Shown here one piece after another: positions 35,224 through 44,629 of a stretch of DNA of 61,925 nt (within the stretch, counting starts at the first letter, position 1; the number at the start of each line of letters is the position of its first letter). Source of the stretch: Candidatus Gastranaerophilales bacterium (GTDB lineage Bacteria > Cyanobacteriota > Vampirovibrionia > Gastranaerophilales > Gastranaerophilaceae). Made by a program: the position numbers and the translations under genes. The stretch covers positions 1 through 61,925 of the forward strand of contig CALURV010000017.1 of NCBI GenBank assembly GCA_944323285.1. Reading direction: 5' to 3'. Under the pieces are notes generated by a model, which was given only the letters and a program-made list of their open reading frames with translations, did not search any database and had not been told where the DNA came from.

Positions 35224-36561
35224 TCACCTTTTAAAGTACTTCTTTATAATGTCAGAATTATCTTTAGTCGTAAATATTATCAAATTATCAAATGGCATAA
35301 TTTGGGTAGTACCTCTTGGTATTATTACTCTGTTCCTTCTTTGAATTATAGCTATTATTGCCTTACAAGGAAGATTTAAATTCATAATCATATCTGCTTT
35401 AAAATTATAAGGAACACAAATTTCTAAAACCTCACCTTGCCCTCTTTCAACAGTTGCAAGTATCTCAATATCAGTATTAATCAGATGATTTTCTAAATTT
35501 TCAATAGCAGCACCATTTTGAGAAATTGCAACATCTATTCCGACTTTTTCAAATAAATTGGCATTAGCATTTTTAGATACTCTTGTAATTACCTTAGGAA
35601 TACCTAATTGTTTAACCAATAAAGAACATAACAAATTTTTCTCATCATTATCCGTAACACAAACAACAACATCAGAATCAGCAACTCTTTCTGATTCTAA
35701 TAATTCAAAATTTGCACCATCTCCATTTAGAACCAATGCGCTTTTTAAATTTTCTGTTAATTCTTCACAACGTTTATAATTATATTCTATTAATTTTATT
35801 TTAATATTAGCTTTTTCTAGATTTTGTGCAAGCATTAAACCAACACTACCGCCGCCAATTATAGTTACTTGCTTTACATCATTATTTTCTTGAAAGAATT
35901 TATTAGCTAATATATCTAAAGAATATGAAGAACCCATAAAAATAATTTTATCGTTTAATAACAATTCCGTATCTCCATTTGGAATAAACAACTCATTTTC
36001 CCTTGTTATACCAACTATAAGTGTTTCATCCGGAAAGCTGCAATCTTTTATTTTTTTATTTATAAACTTAGTAGTATTATCAATTCTATATTCAAGTAAC
36101 CTTGCTTTTCCGTTTGCAAAATTTTCAACATCTATAGCATTAGGAACTGTTATAATTCTAAAAATTTCTTGAGTCATAAGTTCTTCAGGCCATAATACAT
36201 AATCAATCATAAGTTCTCTCTGATACTTAGAACCTCTTACCATCGATAAAGAATCTACATTTTCTTTCTTACTGACAAAACAAACTGTTTTAAGTTTAGT
36301 CATATTTGTAACAGTTAAACAAGCAACAATGTTTGCTTCATCATTATCAGTGCAAGCAATAAAAATATCAGCATCTTTTATCCCAATAGATTCTAAGACA
36401 CTTATATTAGACCCTGAACCAACAACATACTCTAAATCAAGCTTATCAAAATTTTCACTATTAGCTGCATCTTCATCTATAATTATAATATCGTGGTCTT
36501 CAAATAGCTTAACTGCTATTAAACAAGCAAGCTCATTTGCGCCATATATAACTATTTTCAT
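35224..36561 (-). CDS. trkA: Trk potassium uptake regulator with two RCK domains
   Basis: 445 residues in two RCK halves: MKIVIYGANELACLIA and VTIIGGGSVGLMLAQNL are the nucleotide-binding starts, each followed by a TrkA-C domain (about 145-220 and 370-445). The first glycine motif is degenerate (GANELA). It forms a cytoplasmic ring gating TrkH with NAD(H) or ATP/ADP. Upstream partner of trkH in one transcript, with AAAAGG 7 bases before the ATG. Confidence 0.95.
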   Translation of the reverse strand: MKIVIYGANELACLIAVKLFEDHDIIIIDEDAANSENFDKLDLEYVVGSGSNISVLESIGIKDADIFIACTDNDEANIVACLTVTNMTKLKTVCFVSKKENVDSLSMVRGSKYQRELMIDYVLWPEELMTQEIFRIITVPNAIDVENFANGKARLLEYRIDNTTKFINKKIKDCSFPDETLIVGITRENELFIPNGDTELLLNDKIIFMGSSYSLDILANKFFQENNDVKQVTIIGGGSVGLMLAQNLEKANIKIKLIEYNYKRCEELTENLKSALVLNGDGANFELLESERVADSDVVVCVTDNDEKNLLCSLLVKQLGIPKVITRVSKNANANLFEKVGIDVAISQNGAAIENLENHLINTDIEILATVERGQGEVLEICVPYNFKADMIMNLNLPCKAIIAIIQRRNRVIIPRGTTQIMPFDNLIIFTTKDNSDIIKKYFKR

Positions 36562-36638
36562 ATTTTAACCTTTTTATATTAATTATTTATAAAACAAAAA
36601 GGTAAGTTTGTCCATTTTTAAAGCACTTTTTATAAAGT

Positions 36639-38021
36639 TTATAAAGCGGTTATTTTTGATACAACTTCTTGTTTTAATTCCGAATTATCACACTCTTGAA
36701 GAGCAATATATGCTTTAGATAACAATCTCTTTGCTTTAGCTTTATTGCCAAAACTCAACATTATATCAGCAGCACTTTTATAATTTTTAGCTAAATTCTC
36801 ATAGTTATGAGTTGTATTAAATTCTCTTGAAGCTTTCCCGTATAATTCCAAAGCTCTTGATTTTTCATTTAATTTTTCACAGCATTTAGCACTTTTTGTA
36901 AATGTAATACCTGTTAATTTTTTACTTCCTGCTTCATCAGCAATAGTATTAGCCATATTCATAAACATAAAAGCATTTTCTTTATCATACCTGTCTGTAT
37001 GTATTTGTGTAAGGTCAGAAAGTGCTTTTGTTTGAAGTTTTAAATTATCTGCTTCGCCCGCAAAAGAAACAGCTGCACAATAATGTTCAACTGCGGGTTT
37101 AAATTTTACAAAATCATCATATATTTTACCCATTGATAAATGAGCTCTTGCTTTAATGTTATTATCAGATGTTTGTTTTATTGCCCTGTCATAATTGTAT
37201 AATGCATCATCTATACTATTAAATCCATCATATAATTTCCCTTGTTCATAATGAACAATTGCAGCAGTTTGGCTATCACCTATTTCTTCTGCATAATCAA
37301 GCACTTTTTCAAATGAATACAATGCTTGTTCTTTTCTGTCAATTTCAGCATATTTCTTTGCTTGAATAAACATACTTTTTAATCTTGAATCAGATGGTAC
37401 GTAAAAACTATTATTTTGTTGTGGTTTATCTTGTGCAATAATCTCCTGCTGATTAACAGATTCTGGTAATTCTTCTAGTTGCCTTGTTTCTTCAACAGTT
37501 TGGATTTCAGGCTCATTTTGAGTTATTACTGGTGATTTATAATCAATTTGCTGCAAAAATAAAGCATCAACCCAATTTTCAACAACTTTAGAAGGTTTCT
37601 TTAAAGTATCTGTGATATATCCATCAAGTATTTGTGAAGCATTTTTTAGATTTGATTGTATTATTTGCGGATTAGGATTTTCTTTTTGTGATTGATTTTC
37701 TATTAAACCTAAATATGAAAAAACCTCAGATTTAATATCATCAGGTGCTCCTATTGCATTGGCGGTATTTTTAAAATCTGAAAGTACCTGAGTAATATTA
37801 ATCTTTCGTTTTGTATAATCTATTGCGGTTTGTTCGCCATTTGGAAATACCCCTCTCTGAGATGTAATTCTTTTTTGTGCATTTTGATTACCTTCTTGAA
37901 CATTTCCTTCAGCATTTTTAGATGATTGAGAATTTCTCTCTTCATCCTTTTTCTTTGTTATTTGTCTGTTATTTATCCCTATGTATGACTGAACATAATT
38001 AGGATATATGGAATTGTACAA
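36639..38021 (-). CDS. Tetratricopeptide repeat protein
   Basis: 460 residues. The N-terminal ~200 residues are polar and Gln/Asn-rich with no recognised fold. From about 210 on there are six or so TPR-like helix pairs (for example QALYSFEKVLDYAEEIGDSQTAAIVHYE is covered by residues 235-262). It probably works as a protein-binding scaffold. The start is TTG at 38021, supported by GAGGCGG upstream; no nearby ATG has such a site. It is a single gene on this strand. Confidence 0.75.
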   Translation of the reverse strand: MYNSIYPNYVQSYIGINNRQITKKKDEERNSQSSKNAEGNVQEGNQNAQKRITSQRGVFPNGEQTAIDYTKRKINITQVLSDFKNTANAIGAPDDIKSEVFSYLGLIENQSQKENPNPQIIQSNLKNASQILDGYITDTLKKPSKVVENWVDALFLQQIDYKSPVITQNEPEIQTVEETRQLEELPESVNQQEIIAQDKPQQNNSFYVPSDSRLKSMFIQAKKYAEIDRKEQALYSFEKVLDYAEEIGDSQTAAIVHYEQGKLYDGFNSIDDALYNYDRAIKQTSDNNIKARAHLSMGKIYDDFVKFKPAVEHYCAAVSFAGEADNLKLQTKALSDLTQIHTDRYDKENAFMFMNMANTIADEAGSKKLTGITFTKSAKCCEKLNEKSRALELYGKASREFNTTHNYENLAKNYKSAADIMLSFGNKAKAKRLLSKAYIALQECDNSELKQEVVSKITAL

Positions 38022-38156
38022 TTCTACCGCCTCAAATTACACTTTAATCCACATCTAATTCTACATATCTTAGTATGTACTTTTTATCAAATATTTTAAA
38101 TACACTATTTAATGTATTAATATTTTTTTCTTAATTATCAAGCTATTTTTTTATAC

Positions 38157-38184
38157 AAAAAAAAAGGAACTTTTTAGGGTTCCT
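38157..38184 (-). terminator. Intrinsic terminator on the minus strand
   Basis: AGGAAC/GTTCCT stem with an 8-base loop and nine Ts on the minus strand. No gene ends here, so it belongs to a candidate small RNA or a leader of the TPR gene. Confidence 0.75.
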
Positions 38185-38239
38185 CTGAAATTTTTTTCAA
38201 TTTCCTCGTGTGTTAGTAAAGGTAGTAAGTAAGGTAAGT
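38157..38239 (-). ncRNA. Candidate small RNA or leader RNA upstream of the TPR gene
   Basis: On the minus strand a TATAAT box (38246-38251) is followed by about 31 bases without any G (CTTAC and TTACT blocks). A weak GAAATT/AATTTC hairpin (38187-38204) and a strong terminator come next. A G-free, unstructured 5' part plus terminator is typical of antisense-acting small RNAs. It could instead be a transcription attenuator for the TPR gene 136 bases downstream. The -35 box is weak. Confidence 0.4.
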
Positions 38240-38473
38240 ATGAATATTATAATTTTAATTATTTATTTTTAATTTTTTGATTTTTTAATTTATTATCTAC
38301 ATATATATAAAGTATATATTTTTTCAATAATTGCTTAATTTTTTCTTTTTTTTGAAAATTTTTTAATTTTTCAATACAGGATTAGCTTTGTTCAGTTTAC
38401 ATTTCTTAACAAACTCAAAATTATTGAACTAAATTTAATTTTTGCTATGATTAAATTAAAGGAGATTTTAATT

Positions 38474-38863
38474 ATGAAAATTGCAGTAACATATGAAAAT
38501 GGAAAAGTATTCCAACATTTTGGGCATACTGAAGAATTTAAAGTTTATGATGTTGAAAATAATAAAATTATGAATACCCAGATTGTTTCATCTAATGAAT
38601 TAGGACATAGTGCATTAGCATATCTTCTTGAAGAAAATAAAATAAATGTATTGATATGTGGCGGAATAGGCGGTTGTGCCATTGGTGCATTAAAAGATTA
38701 TGGAATAGAATTATTTGCAGGAATAAAAGGAGATGCAGATAAAGCTGTTGAAGATTATTTAAATGGAAATCTTGTACAAATGAGTGAAGCAAATTGTGAC
38801 CATCACGAACACCATACAGAAGGTCATAATCACGATGGACACTCTTGCGGTCATTGCCATTAA
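38474..38863 (+). CDS. NifX/NifB-type dinitrogenase cofactor-like protein
   Basis: 129 residues; KIAVTYENGKVFQHFGHTEEF is split by the family-typical FGH motif, and CGGIGGCAIGAL matches the NifB/NifX (PF02579) family. Members carry iron-molybdenum or other metal-sulfur cofactors, but in genomes without nitrogenase their role is unclear. A His-rich tail (HHEHHTEGHNHDGHS) may bind metal. AAGGAG lies 9 bases before the ATG at 38474; an ATG at 38447 lies upstream of this site and is rejected. Confidence 0.85.
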   Translation: MKIAVTYENGKVFQHFGHTEEFKVYDVENNKIMNTQIVSSNELGHSALAYLLEENKINVLICGGIGGCAIGALKDYGIELFAGIKGDADKAVEDYLNGNLVQMSEANCDHHEHHTEGHNHDGHSCGHCH

Positions 38864-38884
38864 TTACATATAAACAATTTAATA

Positions 38885-38917
38885 ATAGAGGCGGTAAAAA
38901 CATATTACTGCCTCTAT
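38885..38917. terminator. Bidirectional terminator hairpin
   Basis: ATAGAGGCGGTAA pairs with TTACTGCCTCTAT (13 pairs, one G-T). It lies between the converging NifX-like and ActD-like genes. Confidence 0.65.
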
Positions 38918-38935
38918 ATTTATAGCTTTAAAAAT

Positions 38936-40072
38936 TTAGGAAACTTTTTCAGATAACTTTTGTTTTCTCTTATAAAATTTTCTGCGTTTCATTAAATCAA
39001 CAAAAGCTTCAAGTCTTGTAATATAACCGGCACGTCCTGTTTGTTCATCCATAATTAAAGTAAGAATAGGTATTTCACAATCTTCTCTCATAGTAGGGAA
39101 TATATTTTGTGACATTATTTCAGGCATACACGTAAAAGGACTAATATGAATAATACCATCGACACCTTTTTCATTTGCATAAGCAACGTCACTTACGGAT
39201 TCTAATGCATCACCGCCAATATCTCTCATCAAATATGGTTTTGCCATTCTAAATGCTCTTTCTAAGTGTGTTTCTCCTTTTTTAAACCATTTTGGAATAA
39301 TAGCATCCTTTAAAAAACTTGAAACGGTCAAACTTCTTCTTGTTTGAACTCCCATTTTACCAAGTTCTTTTTCAATATTTTGATTAGAAAAAGGATCTTG
39401 GACAAGAAATATTTCACCAGTTATATCAACAGTTACAACTTCTTTATTTGTATCTATTTCTGTTTTCTTAATTTCTTCTATTGCAATTTTTTCAGCTTCT
39501 TTTAATTCTTTTGTGGTATAAGCATCAAAAATTAAAGACAATGCTTTATTATAGTTTTTTTCTGCACTGCCAATATTTATTTCTCTTGCTCTGTAGTATG
39601 AATAAAGATTTTCAATTCTATCAAGAACAAACATTTTTCTTACTGCAATATTAATTGATTTAATAATTACAATAGGATTATGAACACCTGTTAATTCGGT
39701 AAGAAATTTATACATTCCTTTAAAACCATCATACAATTGAAGTTCAATATATTTAGATTCATAACCCAAATCTTTTAATATATTTCTAATACTTTGTCCA
39801 TATTCACCTAAACGGCAAATTCCGGGGGAAGAAATCATAGCAACATAATCAACATCTTTTTCTATTGCCTGCATAAAATTTCCTAGTATTAACTTATATG
39901 GTAAACATATTGAATCGGGACTGTATTTAGTACCAAGTTCAAGAGTTCTTTTACTGGAGTATGGCGGAACAAAAGGTTCTACTCCTAACTTTTTAAGAGC
40001 AGACGCCCAAGCAATATAAACATTACCCATATGAGGAAATGCAACTTTAATTGTTTTCTTTCTTCCAGCCAT
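38936..40072 (-). CDS. ActD-like CoA-dehydratase activase-related protein (DUF2229 type)
   Basis: 378 residues. VAFPHMGNVYIAW, the SPDSICLPYKLILGNF segment and HISPFTCMPEIMSQNIF resemble the 2-hydroxyacyl-CoA dehydratase D-component and the activase-related ActD proteins. Cysteines in SICLPYK, PGICRLGEY and PFTCMPE could bind a cluster. No HgdC-type ATPase is next to it; such an ATPase usually is. It is the second gene after a winged-helix protein (7-base gap), so the two may act together. Confidence 0.75.
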   Translation of the reverse strand: MAGRKKTIKVAFPHMGNVYIAWASALKKLGVEPFVPPYSSKRTLELGTKYSPDSICLPYKLILGNFMQAIEKDVDYVAMISSPGICRLGEYGQSIRNILKDLGYESKYIELQLYDGFKGMYKFLTELTGVHNPIVIIKSINIAVRKMFVLDRIENLYSYYRAREINIGSAEKNYNKALSLIFDAYTTKELKEAEKIAIEEIKKTEIDTNKEVVTVDITGEIFLVQDPFSNQNIEKELGKMGVQTRRSLTVSSFLKDAIIPKWFKKGETHLERAFRMAKPYLMRDIGGDALESVSDVAYANEKGVDGIIHISPFTCMPEIMSQNIFPTMREDCEIPILTLIMDEQTGRAGYITRLEAFVDLMKRRKFYKRKQKLSEKVS

Positions 40073-40079
40073 TAGTCGA

Positions 40080-40664
40080 TTATACCTTTAATAGATAACC
40101 GCCATTATCAGCATTTTGGAGAATATCCTCATTTAATTTGCTTCTTAGATTTTTAATATATTTATAAACATAATCTCTTGGTAATTCAAGAATTTTAGCC
40201 AAATCTTTTGCATAAACAATTGTATTTCTGTTAGCCATAAAATGATCAAATACAAGCTGCTCACGCGCTGTAAGTGATTTTTTAAAAGAATAACTTATAC
40301 TTTCTTTTTCTTGTTTAGCAGAAGCTTTTACTTTAGCTGATTCTTTCTTTTTATTTTCTGCCTGTTCTTTTTTCTTTGGAATTTCTTCTTTTTTTACAAC
40401 AGGTTTTATATTATTTTTTTCGGTTATCTCTTTTTCTTTCTGGAAAGATTTTAAAGCTATTGTCTGAATTTTTTCTGCTTTAGGTGCATAATTTTCAACA
40501 GACATAGAAGTTAATGATCTAAACATAACACTATCAACTAAACTATCATCGTGTTTTTCTTCCTGAATAACTTTACCTAATCTTGCCGCATATTCTTCGA
40601 GAGTAATGCGTTCTAATGAGCTTCTCCATTTACGAATTTCTTCTTTGCTCAAGTATTCGCTCAT
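40080..40664 (-). CDS. Hypothetical protein with C-terminal winged-helix-like domain
   Basis: 194 residues. An N-terminal helical part and a long Lys/Glu-rich linker (about 80-125) precede a ~65-residue domain (LTAREQLVFDHFMANRN, then DLAKILELPRDYVYKYIKNLRSKL and a wing NADNGGYLL). The latter resembles the DNA-binding domain of response regulators or winged helices. It may regulate the ActD-like gene with which it is co-transcribed. AAGGAG lies upstream of the ATG. Confidence 0.6.
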   Translation of the reverse strand: MSEYLSKEEIRKWRSSLERITLEEYAARLGKVIQEEKHDDSLVDSVMFRSLTSMSVENYAPKAEKIQTIALKSFQKEKEITEKNNIKPVVKKEEIPKKKEQAENKKKESAKVKASAKQEKESISYSFKKSLTAREQLVFDHFMANRNTIVYAKDLAKILELPRDYVYKYIKNLRSKLNEDILQNADNGGYLLKV

Positions 40665-40861
40665 ACCTATAAATCTCCTTGACTCTATATCGTATACTGC
40701 TGGGATTAACCGAACCTTTGGAAATATATAAAATTAATCTAACCGCCAAAGTATCTTTCTTAATCTCTTTTCTCTATCAAATTTATCACAAATTTTATTT
40801 AAAATCTTAAAATTAATTTTAATCTAAATAAAGATTTACAAAATCATTTTATACACTCATT

Positions 40862-41542
40862 TTATGAGAAGAAATGACCTCTTTTTGAATTAAGAGTTAT
40901 ATTGTCAAAAGAATATAATCTAGCAGGTCTTTTAGAACCTATTTTAGTATATTCATTTAATTCTTTCAGAACAGAACCTGTCAAGACTTTTTTTCTAAAG
41001 TTTCTTTTATCAAGTTTCATATCCAATATTAACTCATATGACTTTTGAAGCTCTGTTAAAGTAAACTTTTCAGGCAATAACTGAAAAGCGATAGGACAAA
41101 ATTCTAAACGTTCTCTCATTCTTTTTATTGAATATTCAATAATCTCTTTATGGTCAAAAGCCAATGTAGGCAAATTATATACTTCATGCCACTGAACTTC
41201 CGTAATACCTTGAGATGTATCAAAAGATAACTTAATGTCATCACTTCTAATTAATGCAAAATAAGCACATGTAATAACCCTTGAACTCGGGTAACGAAGG
41301 GGATCACCAAAAGTATAAAGCTGCTCTAAATAAATATTATCAACATTCGTTTTTTCTTTTAAAATTCTCAATGCCGCACTATCAAGATTCTCTGATAATC
41401 TAATAAATCCGCCCGGAATAGCCCATCTCCCTTTAAACGGTTCATTTGCACGCTTTACAAGCAAAACTTGAAGTTTATTATCTTTAATTGTAAAAATAAC
41501 TACGTCGGTTGTAATTTCATGTGTTTTAATTTCTTTAAACAT
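40862..41542 (-). CDS. NrtR-like Nudix transcriptional regulator
   Basis: 226 residues: an N-terminal Nudix domain (VVIFTIKDNKLQVLLVKR, then GRWAIPGGFI) and a C-terminal winged helix (FTLTELQKSYELIL and NFRKKVL). The Nudix box is degenerate (RILKEK in place of REUXEE), so hydrolysis is unlikely and ligand binding is the expected role, as in NrtR regulators of NAD metabolism that sense ADP-ribose. No NAD biosynthesis gene is next to it. It starts 15 bases after a lytic transglycosylase gene. Confidence 0.8.
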   Translation of the reverse strand: MFKEIKTHEITTDVVIFTIKDNKLQVLLVKRANEPFKGRWAIPGGFIRLSENLDSAALRILKEKTNVDNIYLEQLYTFGDPLRYPSSRVITCAYFALIRSDDIKLSFDTSQGITEVQWHEVYNLPTLAFDHKEIIEYSIKRMRERLEFCPIAFQLLPEKFTLTELQKSYELILDMKLDKRNFRKKVLTGSVLKELNEYTKIGSKRPARLYSFDNITLNSKRGHFFS

Positions 41543-41557
41543 TACTTCATCTACCTT

Positions 41558-42157
41558 CTAAATCCCCTGACTTGATAAAAATGACTTTAAAACAGCTTCA
41601 TGTTCTAATCTAAAATCAACTTCGTCATCTATTTTATAATCTGAAATCCCTTTCATTCCTGATTTATATTGAGATATAACAGGATCCGGATTAACTTTAA
41701 AGTTATTATAACTATTCATAATTGAAGCAACAAATTTTCTTGTTTCATTAAAAGGAGGAACACCCTTATACTTTTTAACATTACCAGGGCCGGCATTATA
41801 TGCAGCCAATGCCAATTCAGGAGTGCCAAACATTTTATACATTAACTTATAATATTGAATACCACCTTTTATATTTTCATTAATATGATACGGATTATAA
41901 CCCATTCTTTTTGCAGTCGAAGGCATTAACTGAAAAACACCAATTGCACCATATTTGCTTCTTTTTTCGTGGCAAAAACCTGATTCTGCTTTAGCAATAC
42001 TTAATGCCATTGCAGGGTCTAAGCCCATTTCTAAAGAATGTTTAACTATTAATTCCTTTATTGTTACCTTAGAAACTGCTTCTGCCTTTGATTTTACAGG
42101 ATAAAAAAACAATGCTGCTAATATAATAAAAAAATATACTATTACTTTTCGAGCCAT
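41558..42157 (-). CDS. Soluble lytic transglycosylase (SLT domain), secreted
   Basis: 199 residues. A signal-peptide-like N-terminus (residues 1-25) leads to a GEWL/SLT fold with AKAESGF (catalytic Glu), GAIGVFQLMPSTA and AAYNAGPGNV. It cleaves peptidoglycan between MurNAc and GlcNAc in the envelope. AGAGGA precedes the ATG. Its stop is 15 bases before the NrtR-like gene, a likely two-gene transcript. Confidence 0.92.
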   Translation of the reverse strand: MARKVIVYFFIILAALFFYPVKSKAEAVSKVTIKELIVKHSLEMGLDPAMALSIAKAESGFCHEKRSKYGAIGVFQLMPSTAKRMGYNPYHINENIKGGIQYYKLMYKMFGTPELALAAYNAGPGNVKKYKGVPPFNETRKFVASIMNSYNNFKVNPDPVISQYKSGMKGISDYKIDDEVDFRLEHEAVLKSFLSSQGI

Positions 42158-42360
42158 GTAAATCCTCTAGTGTTTATTTAGTAAGCTTTTAAAGTTATTT
42201 AATATGATTTTATTACAAAAATATTAAAATTCAAGTCTAGCATTGTATATGTAGTAAAATCATTAAAATTTGAATGATTTAAATAACTTATTTTTAAGAA
42301 ATGAACACTTTATTACCGAGACATAATATCCAAGAAGTCGCTGCTTAATTAAATATTTTG

Positions 42361-42535
42361 TTCTAGAAAAAAATCACAAAAAGCTTAAAGTATAAGTGAA
42401 TTTTTTTACAAAATGAACCAAAAGCTTTGTTTTGAGTAAGCTTGTATCCATAATGAAACTAAGGTGAGTGCGTTTTCAAAAGGTGAATACTTTGTTTGAG
42501 AGGATGAAACGGTAACAAAGTGCAATACTAAATTA
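42361..42535 (-). repeat. Dispersed repeat, near full-length copy C
   Basis: The reverse complement matches 49417-49602 along nearly its whole length with scattered substitutions: the ACTTTGTTACCG block, CATCCTCTC, ACAAAGTAxTCACCTTTT, GGATACAAGCT, CAAAG-TTTTGG and TTCACT near the end. The terminal AGCTTATCGTGAATTTTTTC is degraded. It begins one base after the stop of the RHH gene, in the same (minus) sense. Confidence 0.85.
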
Positions 42536-42536
42536 A

Positions 42537-42725
42537 TTATTCTAATATTTTATCTAATATTTCTGCATCAGCACTTGCTTTTTTATAATCAAATAAAATA
42601 TTTCTTTTCATGTAATTACGCAAAGCTTCACGAATTAATTCACTTCTTGTTCTTTGTTCTTGATTTGCAATCTCATCAATTTGGTTTAAAAACTTATCAG
42701 GGATTGATAATAACACTTTTGCCAT
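42537..42725 (-). CDS. Ribbon-helix-helix (CopG/MetJ-type) DNA-binding protein
   Basis: 62 residues. VLLSIPDKFLNQIDEIA then RTRSELIREALRNYM is the β-strand plus two-helix RHH fold that binds DNA as a dimer. The tail (YKKASADAEILDKILE) resembles antitoxin C-termini, but no toxin gene overlaps or follows: its 3' side is a repeat copy. It may be an orphan antitoxin or a small regulator. AAGGA precedes the ATG. Confidence 0.8.
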   Translation of the reverse strand: MAKVLLSIPDKFLNQIDEIANQEQRTRSELIREALRNYMKRNILFDYKKASADAEILDKILE

Positions 42726-42832
42726 ATTTTTTCCTTACTTTTTAATACACAATTTACCCTTATTTATTTTTTATATTATTGTATACTATTTATGAAATAT
42801 AGTCTATAATTTAACAAAATAGGAGTAATATT

Positions 42833-44065
42833 ATGGATGAAATAAGAAAAGGAAATAAATTAATAGACTTATTCTGCACTTTAGTTGAAATTCCATCACC
42901 TTCATTAAAAGAAGAAAAAGTTACAAAAAAAATATTAGAAATCTTCAAAGAAAATAATATTTATGCAAGAACAGACGAATACGGAAATGTAATAGCCAAA
43001 TTAGATGCAACAGATAAAAATAAAAAATCACTGCTTTTAAGCTCTCATATGGATGTAGTTGGAGATGATTCTCCTATTAATATAAAGTTTAATGGAAATA
43101 TTATTGAAACAGACAAAACAAGAACTCTCGGTGCTGATGATAAAGCAGGAGTTGCTGCAGCCATCATGCTTGCTTGTGAAATTTCAAAAGATAAGAATAT
43201 GAAACATGGCGGTTTAGAAATCATTTTTACAAGAGATGAAGAACAAAATATGTCAGGCATCAGAAATGTCAAAATGAATGAAATTAATTCTGAATATGTT
43301 CTTGTTATGGATGCTGATAAATTGGGTCAAGTTCAAATTTCAGGTGCCAGCTATACAAAACTTATTGTAAATGTTAAAGCACTAAAAGGCGGACATTCAG
43401 GTATTGATATTGATGATAAAACCAGATTAAATGCAGCAAAATTAATTGCAGAACTGGTCAATAATATACCTCAAGGTGTATATAAAAAAGATGAATTTGG
43501 AGTAATTACATCTATAAATCTTGGAGTAATTATAGGAGGCGGAATCGAAACTGCTGTTGATAATATAAAAGAGTCAAATTTATCAAGCAACAAATACTTT
43601 GATTGTATTTTAGATAAAGCAATTACAAATGTAATTAATATAAAAGCCGGAGCAGCATATTCCATAAGAAGTTCAAGCCGAGAATTTGAAAAAAATCTTA
43701 TTGATGAAATTAAAGACATTGTTAGTGAATTTAATAAAAAATATACAGGTCTAGCTATAGCAGAAGTTGAAAGTTCTACTCATCTGCCTCCATTTGAAAA
43801 AAGCAGCGATGAAACTTTAGTTGAAGTCGCAAAAAGAGCAGGAGAAAATCTTAACCTTAATTTAGATATTTCTTCTTTCCACGCAGGAGCAGAAACTCAT
43901 ATTTATGCAAATAATAAAAATAAACACGGTATAACATTAAAACCTACATTAGTAGGACTGGCTGATGTTTATAATATGCATTCTGCAAATGAACAAATTG
44001 ATTATAAATCATACTTAAAAGGTTATGAATTTCTGAAAGAATTTTTTAAGGTATTTAATAGTTAA
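42833..44065 (+). CDS. M20-family metallopeptidase, PepT-like
   Basis: 410 residues. Zinc ligands and catalytic residues are visible in SSHMDVV, GADDKAGVAAA, TRDEEQ and VMDAD, with the dimerisation domain at about 185-300 and the last His in NMHSANEQ. The layout matches tripeptide aminopeptidase PepT-like proteins. It probably trims peptides in the cytoplasm. AGGAG precedes the ATG at a good distance. Single gene. Confidence 0.88.
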   Translation: MDEIRKGNKLIDLFCTLVEIPSPSLKEEKVTKKILEIFKENNIYARTDEYGNVIAKLDATDKNKKSLLLSSHMDVVGDDSPINIKFNGNIIETDKTRTLGADDKAGVAAAIMLACEISKDKNMKHGGLEIIFTRDEEQNMSGIRNVKMNEINSEYVLVMDADKLGQVQISGASYTKLIVNVKALKGGHSGIDIDDKTRLNAAKLIAELVNNIPQGVYKKDEFGVITSINLGVIIGGGIETAVDNIKESNLSSNKYFDCILDKAITNVINIKAGAAYSIRSSSREFEKNLIDEIKDIVSEFNKKYTGLAIAEVESSTHLPPFEKSSDETLVEVAKRAGENLNLNLDISSFHAGAETHIYANNKNKHGITLKPTLVGLADVYNMHSANEQIDYKSYLKGYEFLKEFFKVFNS

Positions 44066-44213
44066 ACATTATAAATAAACAAATAGAAGTTTAAGAAAAA
44101 TTAAATATCCTAAAAATACTCATTGCATTTTATTCTTGAAATGTTATTATCATCTTACTGAATAAAAAAGACTTACCCACCGAAAAAAGTCACAAATTAA
44201 AAAGGAATTCAAT

Positions 44214-44489
44214 ATGACAATCAATTTAAAAAACAAAACAGAAATCATAGAAAAATATGGAAAAAATGCAAAAGATACAGGCAGTGTTGAAACTCAAATT
44301 GCATTATTAACAGAAAAAGTTCAAGAATTAACAGAACATTTAAAAACTAATCCTAAAGATTTCCAAGGAAGACGCGGCCTTTTAATGATGGTTGGTAAAA
44401 GAAAAAGACTTTTATCATACTTGAAAGATAGAAATCTTGATAAATACAGACAATTAATTAAAAAATTAAATATCAGAGAATCAAAATAA
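44214..44489 (+). CDS. rpsO: 30S ribosomal protein S15
   Basis: 91 residues with the S15 core [34 protein letters not shown] and the C-terminal helix. It binds the central domain of 16S rRNA. AAGGAA precedes the ATG. TTGCAT (44123) and TATTAT (44145) with a 16-base spacer may be its promoter. It ends in its own hairpin terminator. Confidence 0.97.
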   Translation: MTINLKNKTEIIEKYGKNAKDTGSVETQIALLTEKVQELTEHLKTNPKDFQGRRGLLMMVGKRKRLLSYLKDRNLDKYRQLIKKLNIRESK

Positions 44490-44510
44490 GTAAAAGTTAA
44501 TTACAAAGTA

Positions 44511-44544
44511 AAAAAAGAAACCAATATTTGGTTTCTTTTTTTTT
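44511..44544 (+). terminator. Terminator of rpsO
   Basis: AAGAAACC/GGTTTCTT stem with a 7-base loop and a long T-run. Confidence 0.85.
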
Positions 44545-44554
44545 CATAGTAAAT

Positions 44555-44583
44555 TTGACGATACTAATTTTTAGGGGTAAAAT
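44555..44583 (+). promoter_or_regulatory. Promoter of metK
   Basis: TTGACG at 44555-44560 and TAAAAT at 44578-44583 with exactly 17 bases between. Only about 40 bases of leader follow, too short for a SAM riboswitch. Confidence 0.65.
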
Positions 44584-44629
44584 TAACAAAAGAAGAGAAA
44601 ACGGCATAAAACGAGGAGAGATAGCCAAA

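Noticed and set aside
42537-42725. Complete toxin-antitoxin pair at the RHH gene
   Set aside because: No toxin-like ORF overlaps or flanks it; downstream is a repeat copy and upstream is the divergent peptidase gene.
44528-44629. Extended MetK N-terminus
   Set aside because: Starts in the rpsO terminator and crosses the metK promoter; homology begins at 44630.
44584-44629. SAM riboswitch before metK
   Set aside because: The leader is only about 40 bases and shows no SAM-I, SAM-II or SMK core.
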